DNA from: an uncultured Clostridia bacterium
GTDB lineage: Bacteria > Bacillota > Clostridia > RGIG6154
Direction of reading: 5' to 3'
Assembly: GCA_934457515.1 (NCBI GenBank)
Contig: CAKSHV010000102.1
Location: 1-5,943 of the forward strand
Length of the DNA: 5,943 bases
Position numbers and translations under genes: made by a program. Shown in pieces: positions 1 through 5,941 of this stretch (positions are counted from its first letter, which is position 1; each line of letters begins with the position of its first letter). The notes under the pieces were generated by a model. The model ran no database searches and was not told the origin of the DNA. It saw only the letters and a list, made by a program, of their open reading frames with translations.

Positions 1-1
1 G

Positions 2-1771
2 TTTAAAATCGTTACGGGAGATTTGGACTGTGACGAGGGCGAGATTTTCAAGGCGCGTCAGCTTAAAATCAGTTATATGGAGCAGTTCGCCAAAGCGGAA
101 TCGGAACAGAGTGCTTATGACGAGGTGCTTTTTGGTGCGTTTTCAGAAACAATTGAAATTGAAAATGCACTAAATGAGCTGCAAAAACAAATGGAGCACA
201 GTGCGGATAAGGATCTGATTGAAAAATATGACCGCATGCACAATCTTTTTATCGAAAAAGAGGGATTGGTTTATAAAAATTTAACCATGTCGGCACTTGT
301 GGGCTTGGGGCTTACGCAAGAGGAAATCCGTCTGCCCATGACGGCGCTCAGCGGCGGACAGCGAACCCGCGTTATGCTTGCCAAAATGCTTTTGGAAAAG
401 GCGGACATTCTGCTTTTGGACGAGCCGACCAACCACTTGGATATTGCGGCGATTTCCTGGCTTGAAAACTTTCTTGCGGCATACAAGGGCACGGTTATGC
501 TGATAACGCATGACCGCTATTTCTTAGACCGCACCACAAACCGCATTTTTGACATTTCGCATCATAAACTAAGGGAATACCGCGGAAATTACAGCAAATA
601 CAGACAGGAAAAAGAGTTATACGAAGCATCAGTTGCCAAGGAATATGCCTTAAAAACAAAGGAAATTGCGCGTCTTGAGGGAATTATTACTCAGCAAAAG
701 CAGTGGAACCGCGAGCGGAATATTAAGACGGCGGAGAGCAAACAAAAGGTAATTGACCGCATTAAAGAGGGCTTAATCACGCCTGAAGAGGCGGAAAAAA
801 GCATTCGGTTTAAGTTTAACATCCGCGAGGGCTGCGGCAACGACGTTTTGACCGTGACCGACCTTGCAAAAAGCTTTGACGGCGGTGCACCGCTGTTTCA
901 AAACGTGAATTTGGAAATTAAAAAGGGCGAGAAAGTATTTCTGCTCGGCGCAAACGGCTGCGGGAAAACAACACTTTTCCATTTGCTGACCGGGCGCATG
1001 AAAGCGGACAAAGGGCAGATTCGGCGCGGCTCACGCGTAGATATTGCCTACTACGACCAGCACCAGTCTGATTTAGACCCCGAAAAAACGATTTTTGATG
1101 AGGTTTCGGACGCACTGCCGACACTGGATAACACCACCATCCGCTGCGCGCTTGCGGCATTTTTGTTCACGGGCGAAGATGTGTTTAAACAAATTTCAAC
1201 CTTAAGCGGCGGCGAGCGGGCAAGGGTGTGCTTAACAAAGCTTATGCTGTCCAAAGCAAACTTTCTTTTGCTTGACGAGCCGACCAACCATTTGGATATT
1301 CCGTCCAAAGAGGCGCTGGAAAAGGCGCTTTTAGGGTATGACGGCACGCTGTTTATTATTTCGCACGACCGTTATTTTATCAACTGTCTGGCAGACCGCA
1401 TTGTGTGTCTTACGCCGACCGGCATGGAAAGCTATGGCGGCAACTACGCCTATTATTTAGATAAAATCGGCGAGAAAAAAGAAAAAACGGAGAAAAAAGA
1501 AACAAGCTCAAGCGAGGAATATCGGAAAAATAAAGAGGCGGAAAGCGCCAAGCGGAAAATGAAAACCAAGGTTTCGCGCTTAGAGCAGAAAATTGCCGAA
1601 TTGGAAGAGAAGGGAAAGGAATTGCAGACCCTTTTGCAGGACCCGCAGACGGCGGACGACTACGTGAAATTAACCGAGCTTACAAATGCGCTGAATGAAA
1701 ACGACCGTGCGCTGGAACAGGCGATGGCGGACTGGGAGGAAAGTGTGCAGGCTTTGGAGGAAATGTCTTGA
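2..1771 (+). CDS. ABC-F family ATPase (YdiF/Uup-like), 5' end truncated by window edge
   Basis: Soluble tandem-ABC ATPase of the ABC-F family, whose studied members bind the ribosomal E site and act in translation or antibiotic protection rather than transport. The frame is open from base 2, and residues before the TTG at 23 (FKIVTGDL) are typical sequence just after the first Walker A, so that TTG is not the start; I estimate about 40 residues are missing. Counting from base 2 (589 residues): LSGGQ at 116-120, Walker B ILLLDEP at 136-142 followed by TNHLD, switch His at 170, a basic helical inter-domain linker at about 190-265 (ABC_tran_Xtn type, QQKQWNRERN), second Walker A GANGCGKTT at 316-324, LSGGE at 401-405, second Walker B at 421-427, and a charged coiled-coil tail from about 488 to the end. 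There are no membrane segments. The C-terminal coiled coil points to the YdiF/Uup-like branch rather than EttA. Family assignment is very secure; whether it is housekeeping or a resistance factor is not. Confidence 0.95.
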   Translation, partial: FKIVTGDLDCDEGEIFKARQLKISYMEQFAKAESEQSAYDEVLFGAFSETIEIENALNELQKQMEHSADKDLIEKYDRMHNLFIEKEGLVYKNLTMSALVGLGLTQEEIRLPMTALSGGQRTRVMLAKMLLEKADILLLDEPTNHLDIAAISWLENFLAAYKGTVMLITHDRYFLDRTTNRIFDISHHKLREYRGNYSKYRQEKELYEASVAKEYALKTKEIARLEGIITQQKQWNRERNIKTAESKQKVIDRIKEGLITPEEAEKSIRFKFNIREGCGNDVLTVTDLAKSFDGGAPLFQNVNLEIKKGEKVFLLGANGCGKTTLFHLLTGRMKADKGQIRRGSRVDIAYYDQHQSDLDPEKTIFDEVSDALPTLDNTTIRCALAAFLFTGEDVFKQISTLSGGERARVCLTKLMLSKANFLLLDEPTNHLDIPSKEALEKALLGYDGTLFIISHDRYFINCLADRIVCLTPTGMESYGGNYAYYLDKIGEKKEKTEKKETSSSEEYRKNKEAESAKRKMKTKVSRLEQKIAELEEKGKELQTLLQDPQTADDYVKLTELTNALNENDRALEQAMADWEESVQALEEMS

Positions 1772-1819
1772 TAAGGGCAAATGTTTTTTTAAAGACGGCT
1801 GTTCTTTGCAGAAAATGAC

Positions 1820-1848
1820 TTGACAGAAACAGACAAAAATTGTATAAT
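1820..1848 (+). promoter_or_regulatory. Consensus sigma-A promoter of fba
   Basis: A perfect -35 TTGACA (1820-1825) and a perfect -10 TATAAT (1843-1848) are separated by exactly 17 bases. The predicted transcription start is near 1855, giving a leader of about 35 nt. The leader contains a strong ribosome site, AGGAGGA at 1877-1883, 6 nt before the ATG. I see no operator or riboswitch-like structure in the leader. Such a match fits a highly expressed glycolytic gene and makes fba a unit independent of the upstream ABC-F gene. Confidence 0.93.
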
Positions 1849-1889
1849 ATAGATATCAAATATAAATAACAAATTCAGGAGGAAGAGAT

Positions 1890-2753
1890 ATGTTAGTATC
1901 AGCAAGCGAAATGCTTAAAAAGGCAAAGGCAGGAAAATATGCTGTAGGTCAGTTCAACATTAACAATTTGGAATGGACAAAGGCAATTTTGCTCACAGCA
2001 CAGGAACAGAACTCTCCGGTTATCTTGGGCGTGTCCGAGGGTGCCGGTAAGTATATGTGCGGCTACAACACGGTTGTCGGCATGGTTAAGGGTGCAATGC
2101 AGGATTTGGGCATTACCGTTCCAGTTGCGCTTCATTTAGACCACGGCAGCTACGAAGGCGCAAAGAAAGTTATCGAAGCAGGTTTCTCTTCAGTTATGTT
2201 CGACGGTTCGCACTACGGTATTGAAGAAAACGTTGAAAAAACAAAGGAAATTATCCGTCTGGCAAGAGAAAAAGGCTTGTCGGTTGAGGCGGAAGTCGGC
2301 GCTATCGGCGGTGAAGAAGACGGCGTTATCGGCGGCGGCGAAGTTGCAGATCCTGACGAGTGCAAACGCATTGCAGACCTTGGTGTAGACATGCTTGCAG
2401 CAGGTATCGGCAACATCCACGGCAAATATCCGGCAAACTGGAAAGGCTTAAACTTCGACGTTTTGGCGAAGATTCAGGAAAAGACCGGCACAATGCCGCT
2501 CGTTCTGCACGGTGGCACAGGTATCCCGGCAGACATGATTAAAAAGGCAATTTCGCTCGGCGTTTCCAAAATCAATGTAAACACAGAGTGCCAGCTTTCT
2601 TTCCAGGAAGCTACAAGAAAGTACATTGAAGCGGGCAAGGACTTAGAGGGCAAAGGTTATGACCCGAGAAAACTTTTAGCTCCCGGCTTCGAGGCAATTA
2701 AGGCTACCGTTAAGGAAAAAATGGAACTCTTCGGTTCTGTTAACAAAGCGTAA
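1890..2753 (+). CDS. fba: Class II fructose-bisphosphate aldolase
   Basis: Zinc-dependent cytoplasmic aldolase that reversibly cleaves fructose 1,6-bisphosphate to glyceraldehyde 3-phosphate and dihydroxyacetone phosphate in glycolysis and gluconeogenesis. The 287 residues match the usual FbaA length of about 285 and align end to end with the Bacillus-type enzyme: YAVGQFNINNLEW at 18-30, HLDHG at 82-86 (catalytic Asp84, zinc ligand His85), SVEAEVG at 131-137, GNIHG at 174-178 (zinc His177), LHGGTG at 206-211 (zinc His207; phosphate-binding loop), INVNTE at 228-233, and the terminal FGSVNKA. The ATG at 1890 is set by AGGAGGA at 1877-1883. It has its own consensus promoter and terminator, so it is probably monocistronic. 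Class II aldolases acting on tagatose bisphosphate (GatY/KbaY) are close relatives, but the overall match favours fructose bisphosphate. Nothing is broken or missing. Confidence 0.96.
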   Translation: MLVSASEMLKKAKAGKYAVGQFNINNLEWTKAILLTAQEQNSPVILGVSEGAGKYMCGYNTVVGMVKGAMQDLGITVPVALHLDHGSYEGAKKVIEAGFSSVMFDGSHYGIEENVEKTKEIIRLAREKGLSVEAEVGAIGGEEDGVIGGGEVADPDECKRIADLGVDMLAAGIGNIHGKYPANWKGLNFDVLAKIQEKTGTMPLVLHGGTGIPADMIKKAISLGVSKINVNTECQLSFQEATRKYIEAGKDLEGKGYDPRKLLAPGFEAIKATVKEKMELFGSVNKA

Positions 2754-2763
2754 GATACAAATT

Positions 2764-2797
2764 AAAAAGCGTTCGGCAGAAAGCCGAACGCTTTTTT
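2764..2797. terminator. Rho-independent terminator of fba, probably bidirectional
   Basis: A perfect 10-bp stem, AGCGTTCGGC (2768-2777) pairing with GCCGAACGCT (2783-2792), has a 5-nt AGAAA loop and is followed by a T run to 2797. On the left side, the A run at 2764-2768 becomes a U tract on the opposite strand, so the same hairpin can also end transcripts of the convergent GH31 gene, whose stop codon is at 2855-2857. It begins 11 bases after the fba stop codon. Confidence 0.93.
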
Positions 2798-2803
2798 GTT
2801 TGA

Positions 2804-2862
2804 GAATGTAATTTGATGAGTTTGAAATTAGCGCAATTTATAAATTCATATAAATTACATTC
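2804..2862. repeat. 11-bp inverted repeat enclosing the GH31 stop codon
   Basis: GAATGTAATTT at 2804-2814 is the exact reverse complement of AAATTACATTC at 2852-2862. The arms are 37 bases apart, and the right arm covers the stop codon and last codons of the GH31 gene. Between them lies a perfect AT-rich palindrome, AATTTATAAATT, at 2835-2846. In the GH31 transcript this could fold as a long-loop hairpin just before the terminator. The repeat is seen directly; any function is inference. Confidence 0.55.
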
Positions 2863-4405
2863 GTTTAAACCAAAGCAGAGTGTCAAGCGGGGCATCGAGG
2901 GTGACGGTTTTCTCGCCGTCATACACCTCTTTGGTGTTTTGCTCTTCCCATTTTCCGCCCGGCAGAACTACATCGCGGCGGAATGTGCCTTTGGTTACAA
3001 CCGGGGCAACCAAAATGTCTTCGCCCAGCATAAACTGGTCGGTGATTTTTCCATAGCCCTGATTGGGGTAGTTATACTCTAAATTCCGCAGAATCGGTTC
3101 GCCGCTTTGCTCTGCACTGCGCACCAGTTTTAAAATGGTTTCGCCCACGGACTGATGAAGGTGTGCCATATCGCAAATCATGTTCAGATGATCGCTTGAT
3201 ACTGCCTCCCACGGCGCCCACGAAAACTGCATCATCGGGAACAGTGCCGAGCACTGCGCCATGCGCACAAAAAGCTCTTCGTCCACAGGCGTTTTGAGCT
3301 CGCGGCAGGTCCATTCGCCGCCGCCAACCATGTCGGGGCAGATGAACGGATGACCCAAAAGACCTTGCAAAAGGGCGTTCGGCAACAGGGTGTTTATGCC
3401 GAATGTGTCCCAGGAGTGCAATCTGTCCTGCATGCGCTGAATGGCATTTTTTCCGCCGCCCTTAAAGGTATCTTTATACTCGTGAAATTCATATTTTAAG
3501 CCAAAATCGTTCCACGCAATGTTGCGTTCGGCAGGAGTGGCACTCTTGTCCGGCGCACCGTTTATCATGGTGCTTTCTGTGTAATTTTCTAATGTTCCGC
3601 CGTCAAACTTAAAGCCGTCCACACCGTAGTCTTTCATAAGCCCTTTTAATTTTCCGTCCAAATAATCGCGGTCGCACTTCTTGGTCATGTCCAAAATGGC
3701 GCTGTAGCCGTTCCACCAGTGAATGATGGCAACGTCGCCTTTGTCGGTGCGAAGAAAGGTTTCGTTATAAGTTTCGGGGTTTAAATCCTTGCGCATGCGG
3801 GAAATGAAATCTTTGCCGTCTGCACAGAAATAGGGCACAACCCACAGCATAACCTTAAAGCCCATTTCATGCAGCTTGTCCACCATGCCTTTTGGGTCGG
3901 GGAAGCGGGATAGGTCAAACTCCCAGGTGCCGTAGCGAGTGTGCCAGCCCTCGTCAATAATCAAAATGCCGGGCGGAAAGCCGTTGTTTAAAATATCCTT
4001 GGCATAGTTTAAAACGCCCTCCTGCGTGGGAAGATAGGTAAACTGCATCCAGGTGTTATACTGCGGAACGAGAAAGAATTCATCATTTAATTTCTTGCCG
4101 TTTGCGGGAAAGTGCGCTTTCTGCGCGGCGATGTACGCCTCTTTTAAAGTGTCGCCCATCTTTGTAATTGTAACATTTTCACCTTCAATGTTAAACTTGC
4201 CGTCCGCAATTTTCACGGCAAACGGTTCGTCTGACCAAATAATTCTGCCGTGATTGGAAAGGAACATCGGCATGGTTTGATTTTTCGCAAGGCGGCGAAA
4301 ATCCGCCTCGAAAGAAGACTTATTGCAGAACGGATTGGAAGTGCCTGAAGAAGCGGTTCCGCCCCACCACAGCTCGTTTTCTTCTATTTGAAATTGATAG
4401 TTCAT
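2855..4405 (-). CDS. Glycoside hydrolase family 31, compact intracellular form (alpha-galactosidase/alpha-glucosidase type)
   Basis: Retaining alpha-glycosidase of family GH31. The 516 residues run as an N-terminal beta-rich part (about 1-115), a catalytic (beta/alpha)8 barrel (about 120-430) and a short beta domain ending with the family-typical ILVAPVVTKG at 464-473 and DVVLPGGKW at 478-486. Barrel landmarks are ILIIDEGW (147-154, Asp151 expected to contact the -1 sugar), GFKVMLWVVPYF (182-193), GVDGFKFDGG (261-270, Asp268 the predicted nucleophile) and HPFICPDMVGGGEW (352-365, Asp358 the predicted acid/base). The FKFD and CPDMVGGGE forms, with the short length, resemble the branch containing animal MYORG and bacterial GH31 alpha-galactosidases more than large maltase-type enzymes, so the exact substrate is uncertain. 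No signal peptide or membrane segment is visible, implying cytoplasmic action on an imported oligosaccharide or glycoside. The start is supported by GGAGGA at 4410-4415, 4 nt upstream. It is divergent from an AraC-family regulator that likely controls it. Confidence 0.92.
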   Translation of the reverse strand: MNYQFQIEENELWWGGTASSGTSNPFCNKSSFEADFRRLAKNQTMPMFLSNHGRIIWSDEPFAVKIADGKFNIEGENVTITKMGDTLKEAYIAAQKAHFPANGKKLNDEFFLVPQYNTWMQFTYLPTQEGVLNYAKDILNNGFPPGILIIDEGWHTRYGTWEFDLSRFPDPKGMVDKLHEMGFKVMLWVVPYFCADGKDFISRMRKDLNPETYNETFLRTDKGDVAIIHWWNGYSAILDMTKKCDRDYLDGKLKGLMKDYGVDGFKFDGGTLENYTESTMINGAPDKSATPAERNIAWNDFGLKYEFHEYKDTFKGGGKNAIQRMQDRLHSWDTFGINTLLPNALLQGLLGHPFICPDMVGGGEWTCRELKTPVDEELFVRMAQCSALFPMMQFSWAPWEAVSSDHLNMICDMAHLHQSVGETILKLVRSAEQSGEPILRNLEYNYPNQGYGKITDQFMLGEDILVAPVVTKGTFRRDVVLPGGKWEEQNTKEVYDGEKTVTLDAPLDTLLWFKRM

Positions 4406-4429
4406 ATTGTCCTCCGTGTTTTTTCTTTC

Positions 4430-4458
4430 ATTATATATGATCCGTTTTCATTTGTAAA
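4430..4458 (-). promoter_or_regulatory. Promoter of the GH31 gene
   Basis: Read on the minus strand, TTTACA (4458-4453) and TATAAT (4435-4430) are separated by exactly 17 bases, one mismatch from full consensus. The predicted start is near 4423, giving a leader of about 18 nt that includes the GGAGGA ribosome site. The direct-repeat pair at 4469-4496 lies immediately upstream of the -35 box, the usual position for an activator. Confidence 0.85.
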
Positions 4459-4468
4459 GGCAGAATCG

Positions 4469-4496
4469 GTCATAATATTTGCACTATATGTCATAA
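4469..4496. promoter_or_regulatory. Candidate AraC-family operator: GTCATAA direct repeats 21 bp apart
   Basis: GTCATAA occurs at 4469-4475 and again at 4490-4496, in the same orientation and with a start-to-start distance of exactly 21 bp, two helical turns. Weaker agreement extends upstream (CA at repeat positions -8/-7 and AT at -4/-3). AraC-family regulators typically bind two direct half-sites about 21 bp apart on one DNA face, and a gene of that family lies directly downstream. The pair sits between the two divergent promoters: 10 bp from the GH31 -35 box and 6 bp from the regulator's own -35 box. The sequence is observed; binding by this regulator is inferred. Confidence 0.6.
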
Positions 4497-4502
4497 ATTC
4501 GA

Positions 4503-4531
4503 TTGACAACGCGTCTGAAAAGGTATATAAT
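4503..4531 (+). promoter_or_regulatory. Consensus sigma-A promoter of the AraC-family gene and DUF1294 operon
   Basis: A perfect TTGACA (4503-4508), a 17-base spacer and a perfect TATAAT (4526-4531). A second TATAAT overlaps at 4531-4536 but would give a 22-base spacer and is not expected to be used. The predicted start is near 4538, leaving a leader of about 55 nt that contains the palindrome AAAACGTTTT at 4541-4550. Confidence 0.9.
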
Positions 4532-4592
4532 ATAATTAATAAAACGTTTTTGAATTAAAATTTGCACAATTGGTATATGAGAAAGGCCGCTT

Positions 4593-5405
4593 ATGATTAA
4601 CATTTTTACAAATCCGCTGGATATCATCGGTATTGAGTATTTTCACCGATTCTTTTTAGATCCGACCTATGTTTTTGAGGGGCATGCGCACAATTCGGTT
4701 GAGATGAACGTTGTTTTAAAAGGCGCGGTGGAAATTACCTGCGGCAGCAGCGTTTTGACGGCGCGGGCGGGGGACATGATTTTAATAAAGCCCGGCGTTT
4801 TTCATAAAAATCATGTGCTAAGCTCGGATGTAAGCGACATGGTTTCGGCGCATTTCCTTACGGGCGGCATAAATTTTTCCAATGAATATCATCGGTGTGC
4901 ATTGGATGAGGAAAGTCTTTTCGTTTTAAAAATGCTGCTGGAAGAAATTGAAAACGAGTGCCATGCAGACGATTGGTGCACGGCAGGCGATATGACGGCG
5001 GTGTCGAAAAAAATGTTGGAAATTCTTTTGCTGCGCGCGCTGCGATGTGAGAACAAACCGGCTTATTCCAAAGATAATGATTCCCTGGTCTATCACAATG
5101 CAGTAAATTTTATGATGAAGAATATGAACAAGAATCTTTCCATGCGTGAAATTGCGTTTGAGGCGGGCGTTTGCGAAACCATTTTAAAGCGCGCGTTTTC
5201 CAAATTTGCGGGCAGGGGCGTAATGGCATACTTTACACACCTTAAGACGGAACTTGCGAAAAAAATGTTGGCAGAGGGGAAAAGCTGCTATGAGGTAAGC
5301 GAGGCTTTGGGGTATTCTTCGCAGGCCTATTTTTCCAGATGTTTTAAGAAAAACACCGGCATTTTGCCGTCTGAAATACAAAATTCAAAACGGAGCGGAG
5401 CATGA
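4593..5405 (+). CDS. AraC-family transcriptional regulator with N-terminal cupin sensor
   Basis: Sugar-responsive type of transcription factor, 270 residues, the usual size for two-domain AraC/XylS proteins. The N-terminal half is a cupin-like ligand domain: HAHNSVEMNVVLKG at 31-44 and RAGDMILIKPGVFH at 58-71, with His31, His33, Glu37 and His71 in the positions where such domains often bind ligand or metal. The C-terminal half (about 165-265) carries the two helix-turn-helix units: SMREIAFEAGVCETILKRAF at 183-202, and YEVSEALGYSSQAYFSRCFK at 233-252 followed by the family-typical TGILPSE. The start is fixed at 4593 because an in-frame TGA lies at 4578-4580 and no other start codon comes between; the ribosome site is only a weak AAAGG at 4582-4586. 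It is divergent from the GH31 gene, which is its likely target, probably together with its own promoter. It overlaps the next gene by 4 bp. The effector molecule cannot be told from sequence. Confidence 0.94.
   Translation: MINIFTNPLDIIGIEYFHRFFLDPTYVFEGHAHNSVEMNVVLKGAVEITCGSSVLTARAGDMILIKPGVFHKNHVLSSDVSDMVSAHFLTGGINFSNEYHRCALDEESLFVLKMLLEEIENECHADDWCTAGDMTAVSKKMLEILLLRALRCENKPAYSKDNDSLVYHNAVNFMMKNMNKNLSMREIAFEAGVCETILKRAFSKFAGRGVMAYFTHLKTELAKKMLAEGKSCYEVSEALGYSSQAYFSRCFKKNTGILPSEIQNSKRSGA
5391..5400 (+). promoter_or_regulatory. Ribosome binding site of the DUF1294 gene inside the AraC-family CDS
   Basis: Tandem GGAG motifs at 5392-5395 and 5397-5400 sit within the last codons of the regulator gene, just before the overlapping ATG at 5402. 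The first copy is at a workable distance (6 nt); the second is too close (1 nt). Together with the ATGA overlap this supports the 5402 start and coupled translation. Confidence 0.55.
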
Positions 5406-5689
5406 GTTATTTAAAATGGGAAATCATTGGCATAATTTGTTATAATTTATTAATTATGCTGATTTACGGACTGGACAAATGGAAAGCCAAGGCGGGGGCG
5501 TGGCGGATATCCGAAAAGGCGCTTATTATTTTGGCGTTTGTGCTGGGCGGCGTGGGCGCTGCCATGGGTATGATTGTGTTTAACCACAAAACGTCAAAAA
5601 TGAAATTTCGCATTTTGGTTCCTCTTGCCATGCTGCTCAATTTTGCGGTTTATGCCGTTTTTTTCTTGGACAGTGTGAATGCAATATAG
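5402..5689 (+). CDS. DUF1294 family small membrane protein (YsdA-like)
   Basis: A 95-residue integral membrane protein of unknown function. Family hallmarks are seen in order: IYGLDKWKAKAGAWRISEKA at 21-40, LGGVGAAMGM at 48-57 and NHKTSKMKFR at 61-70. These match the DUF1294 pattern (membrane-embedded xDKxxA, WRIPE, GGxxGAxxGM, HKT.K..F) known from Bacillus YsdA. Three hydrophobic segments are apparent: about 6-22, 40-60 and 71-89. The start ATG overlaps the upstream stop as ATGA, so it is co-transcribed and probably translationally coupled with the AraC-family regulator, and a terminator follows 8 bases after its stop codon. Family membership is confident. No function is established for the family that I know of, and the link to sugar use is positional only. 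Confidence 0.9.
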   Translation: MSYLKWEIIGIICYNLLIMLIYGLDKWKAKAGAWRISEKALIILAFVLGGVGAAMGMIVFNHKTSKMKFRILVPLAMLLNFAVYAVFFLDSVNAI

Positions 5690-5697
5690 TATAAGAA

Positions 5698-5731
5698 ACC
5701 CGCGCAGAATGCGCGGGTCATTTTATTTTTT
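5698..5731. terminator. Terminator between the DUF1294 and DUF486 genes
   Basis: A perfect 9-bp GC-rich stem, ACCCGCGCA (5698-5706) with TGCGCGGGT (5710-5718), has a 3-nt GAA loop and is followed by a T-rich tail (TTTTATTTTTT at 5721-5731). It ends the regulator/DUF1294 transcript. The T tail overlaps the last codons and stop of the convergent DUF486 gene. On the minus strand the hairpin is followed by TTTCTTAT, so weaker termination in that direction is possible. Confidence 0.9.
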
Positions 5732-5941
5732 GAACATAAAGAACACAGCCCCTAAAATGCACAGAAAGGCAAAAAGGTAGTTTAGAGTGAACTTTTCTTT
5801 TAAAAACAACACCGAGAAAACCGAAAATACCGTTAAGGATATAACCTCCTGAATCACTTTCAGCTGAGCAGTGGTGTAATAGGCACTTCCTATGCGGTTT
5901 GCGGGAACCTGAAAAATGTATTCGAAAAATGCAAGTCCCCA
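5723..5941 (-). CDS. DUF486 (DMT-superfamily) membrane protein, C-terminal part; start lies beyond the right edge
   Basis: Read on the minus strand from the window edge, an open frame gives 72 residues before a TAA at 5725-5723. They begin WGLAFFEYIFQVPANRIG and continue through YYTTAQLKVIQEVISL and FSVLFLKEKF to end AVFFMFKK. The FFEYxxQVPANRIG and AQLKxIQEVIxL blocks are hallmarks of the DUF486 family, small proteins of about 110-120 residues with four membrane helices related to drug/metabolite transporters. The N-terminal 40 or so residues, including the start, are missing from the window. Two hydrophobic segments are visible here (residues about 32-48 and 53-70 of the fragment). No substrate is known. 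The gene is convergent with the DUF1294 gene. Confidence 0.88.
   Translation of the reverse strand, partial: WGLAFFEYIFQVPANRIGSAYYTTAQLKVIQEVISLTVFSVFSVLFLKEKFTLNYLFAFLCILGAVFFMFKK

Noticed and set aside
23..25. TTG at base 23 as the start codon of the ABC-F gene
   Set aside because: The frame is open to the window edge, and upstream residues FKIVTGDL continue the conserved ABC domain; no ribosome site is present. The gene is simply cut by the window.
271..511. Open frames on the minus strand opposite the ABC-F gene
   Set aside because: They are antisense shadows of the conserved ABC motifs, with no ribosome sites and no recognisable protein features.
1763..1790. Possible terminator after the ABC-F gene: a weak stem around the stop codon followed by TTTTTTT (1784-1790)
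   Set aside because: The best stem is about 6 bp with a bulge and a G-U pair and has little GC content. Too weak to annotate, although some termination there is possible.
1899..2542. Open frames on both strands overlapping fba
   Set aside because: They are shadows in other frames of a highly conserved enzyme gene with clear full-length homology; translations are low-complexity and unlike known families.
2835..2846. AATTTATAAATT palindrome as a regulator operator
   Set aside because: It lies at the 3' end between convergent genes, far from any promoter, and such AT palindromes arise easily by chance.
2813..3314. Short open frames opposite or overlapping the 3' part of the GH31 gene
   Set aside because: The GH31 frame is intact and conserved through this region, and the alternatives have no start signals or recognisable domains.
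5441..5446. TATAAT inside the start of the DUF1294 gene, suggesting an internal promoter
   Set aside because: No -35-like hexamer is found at 16-18 bases upstream (the position reads GGGAAA), and the gene is already explained by coupling to the regulator.
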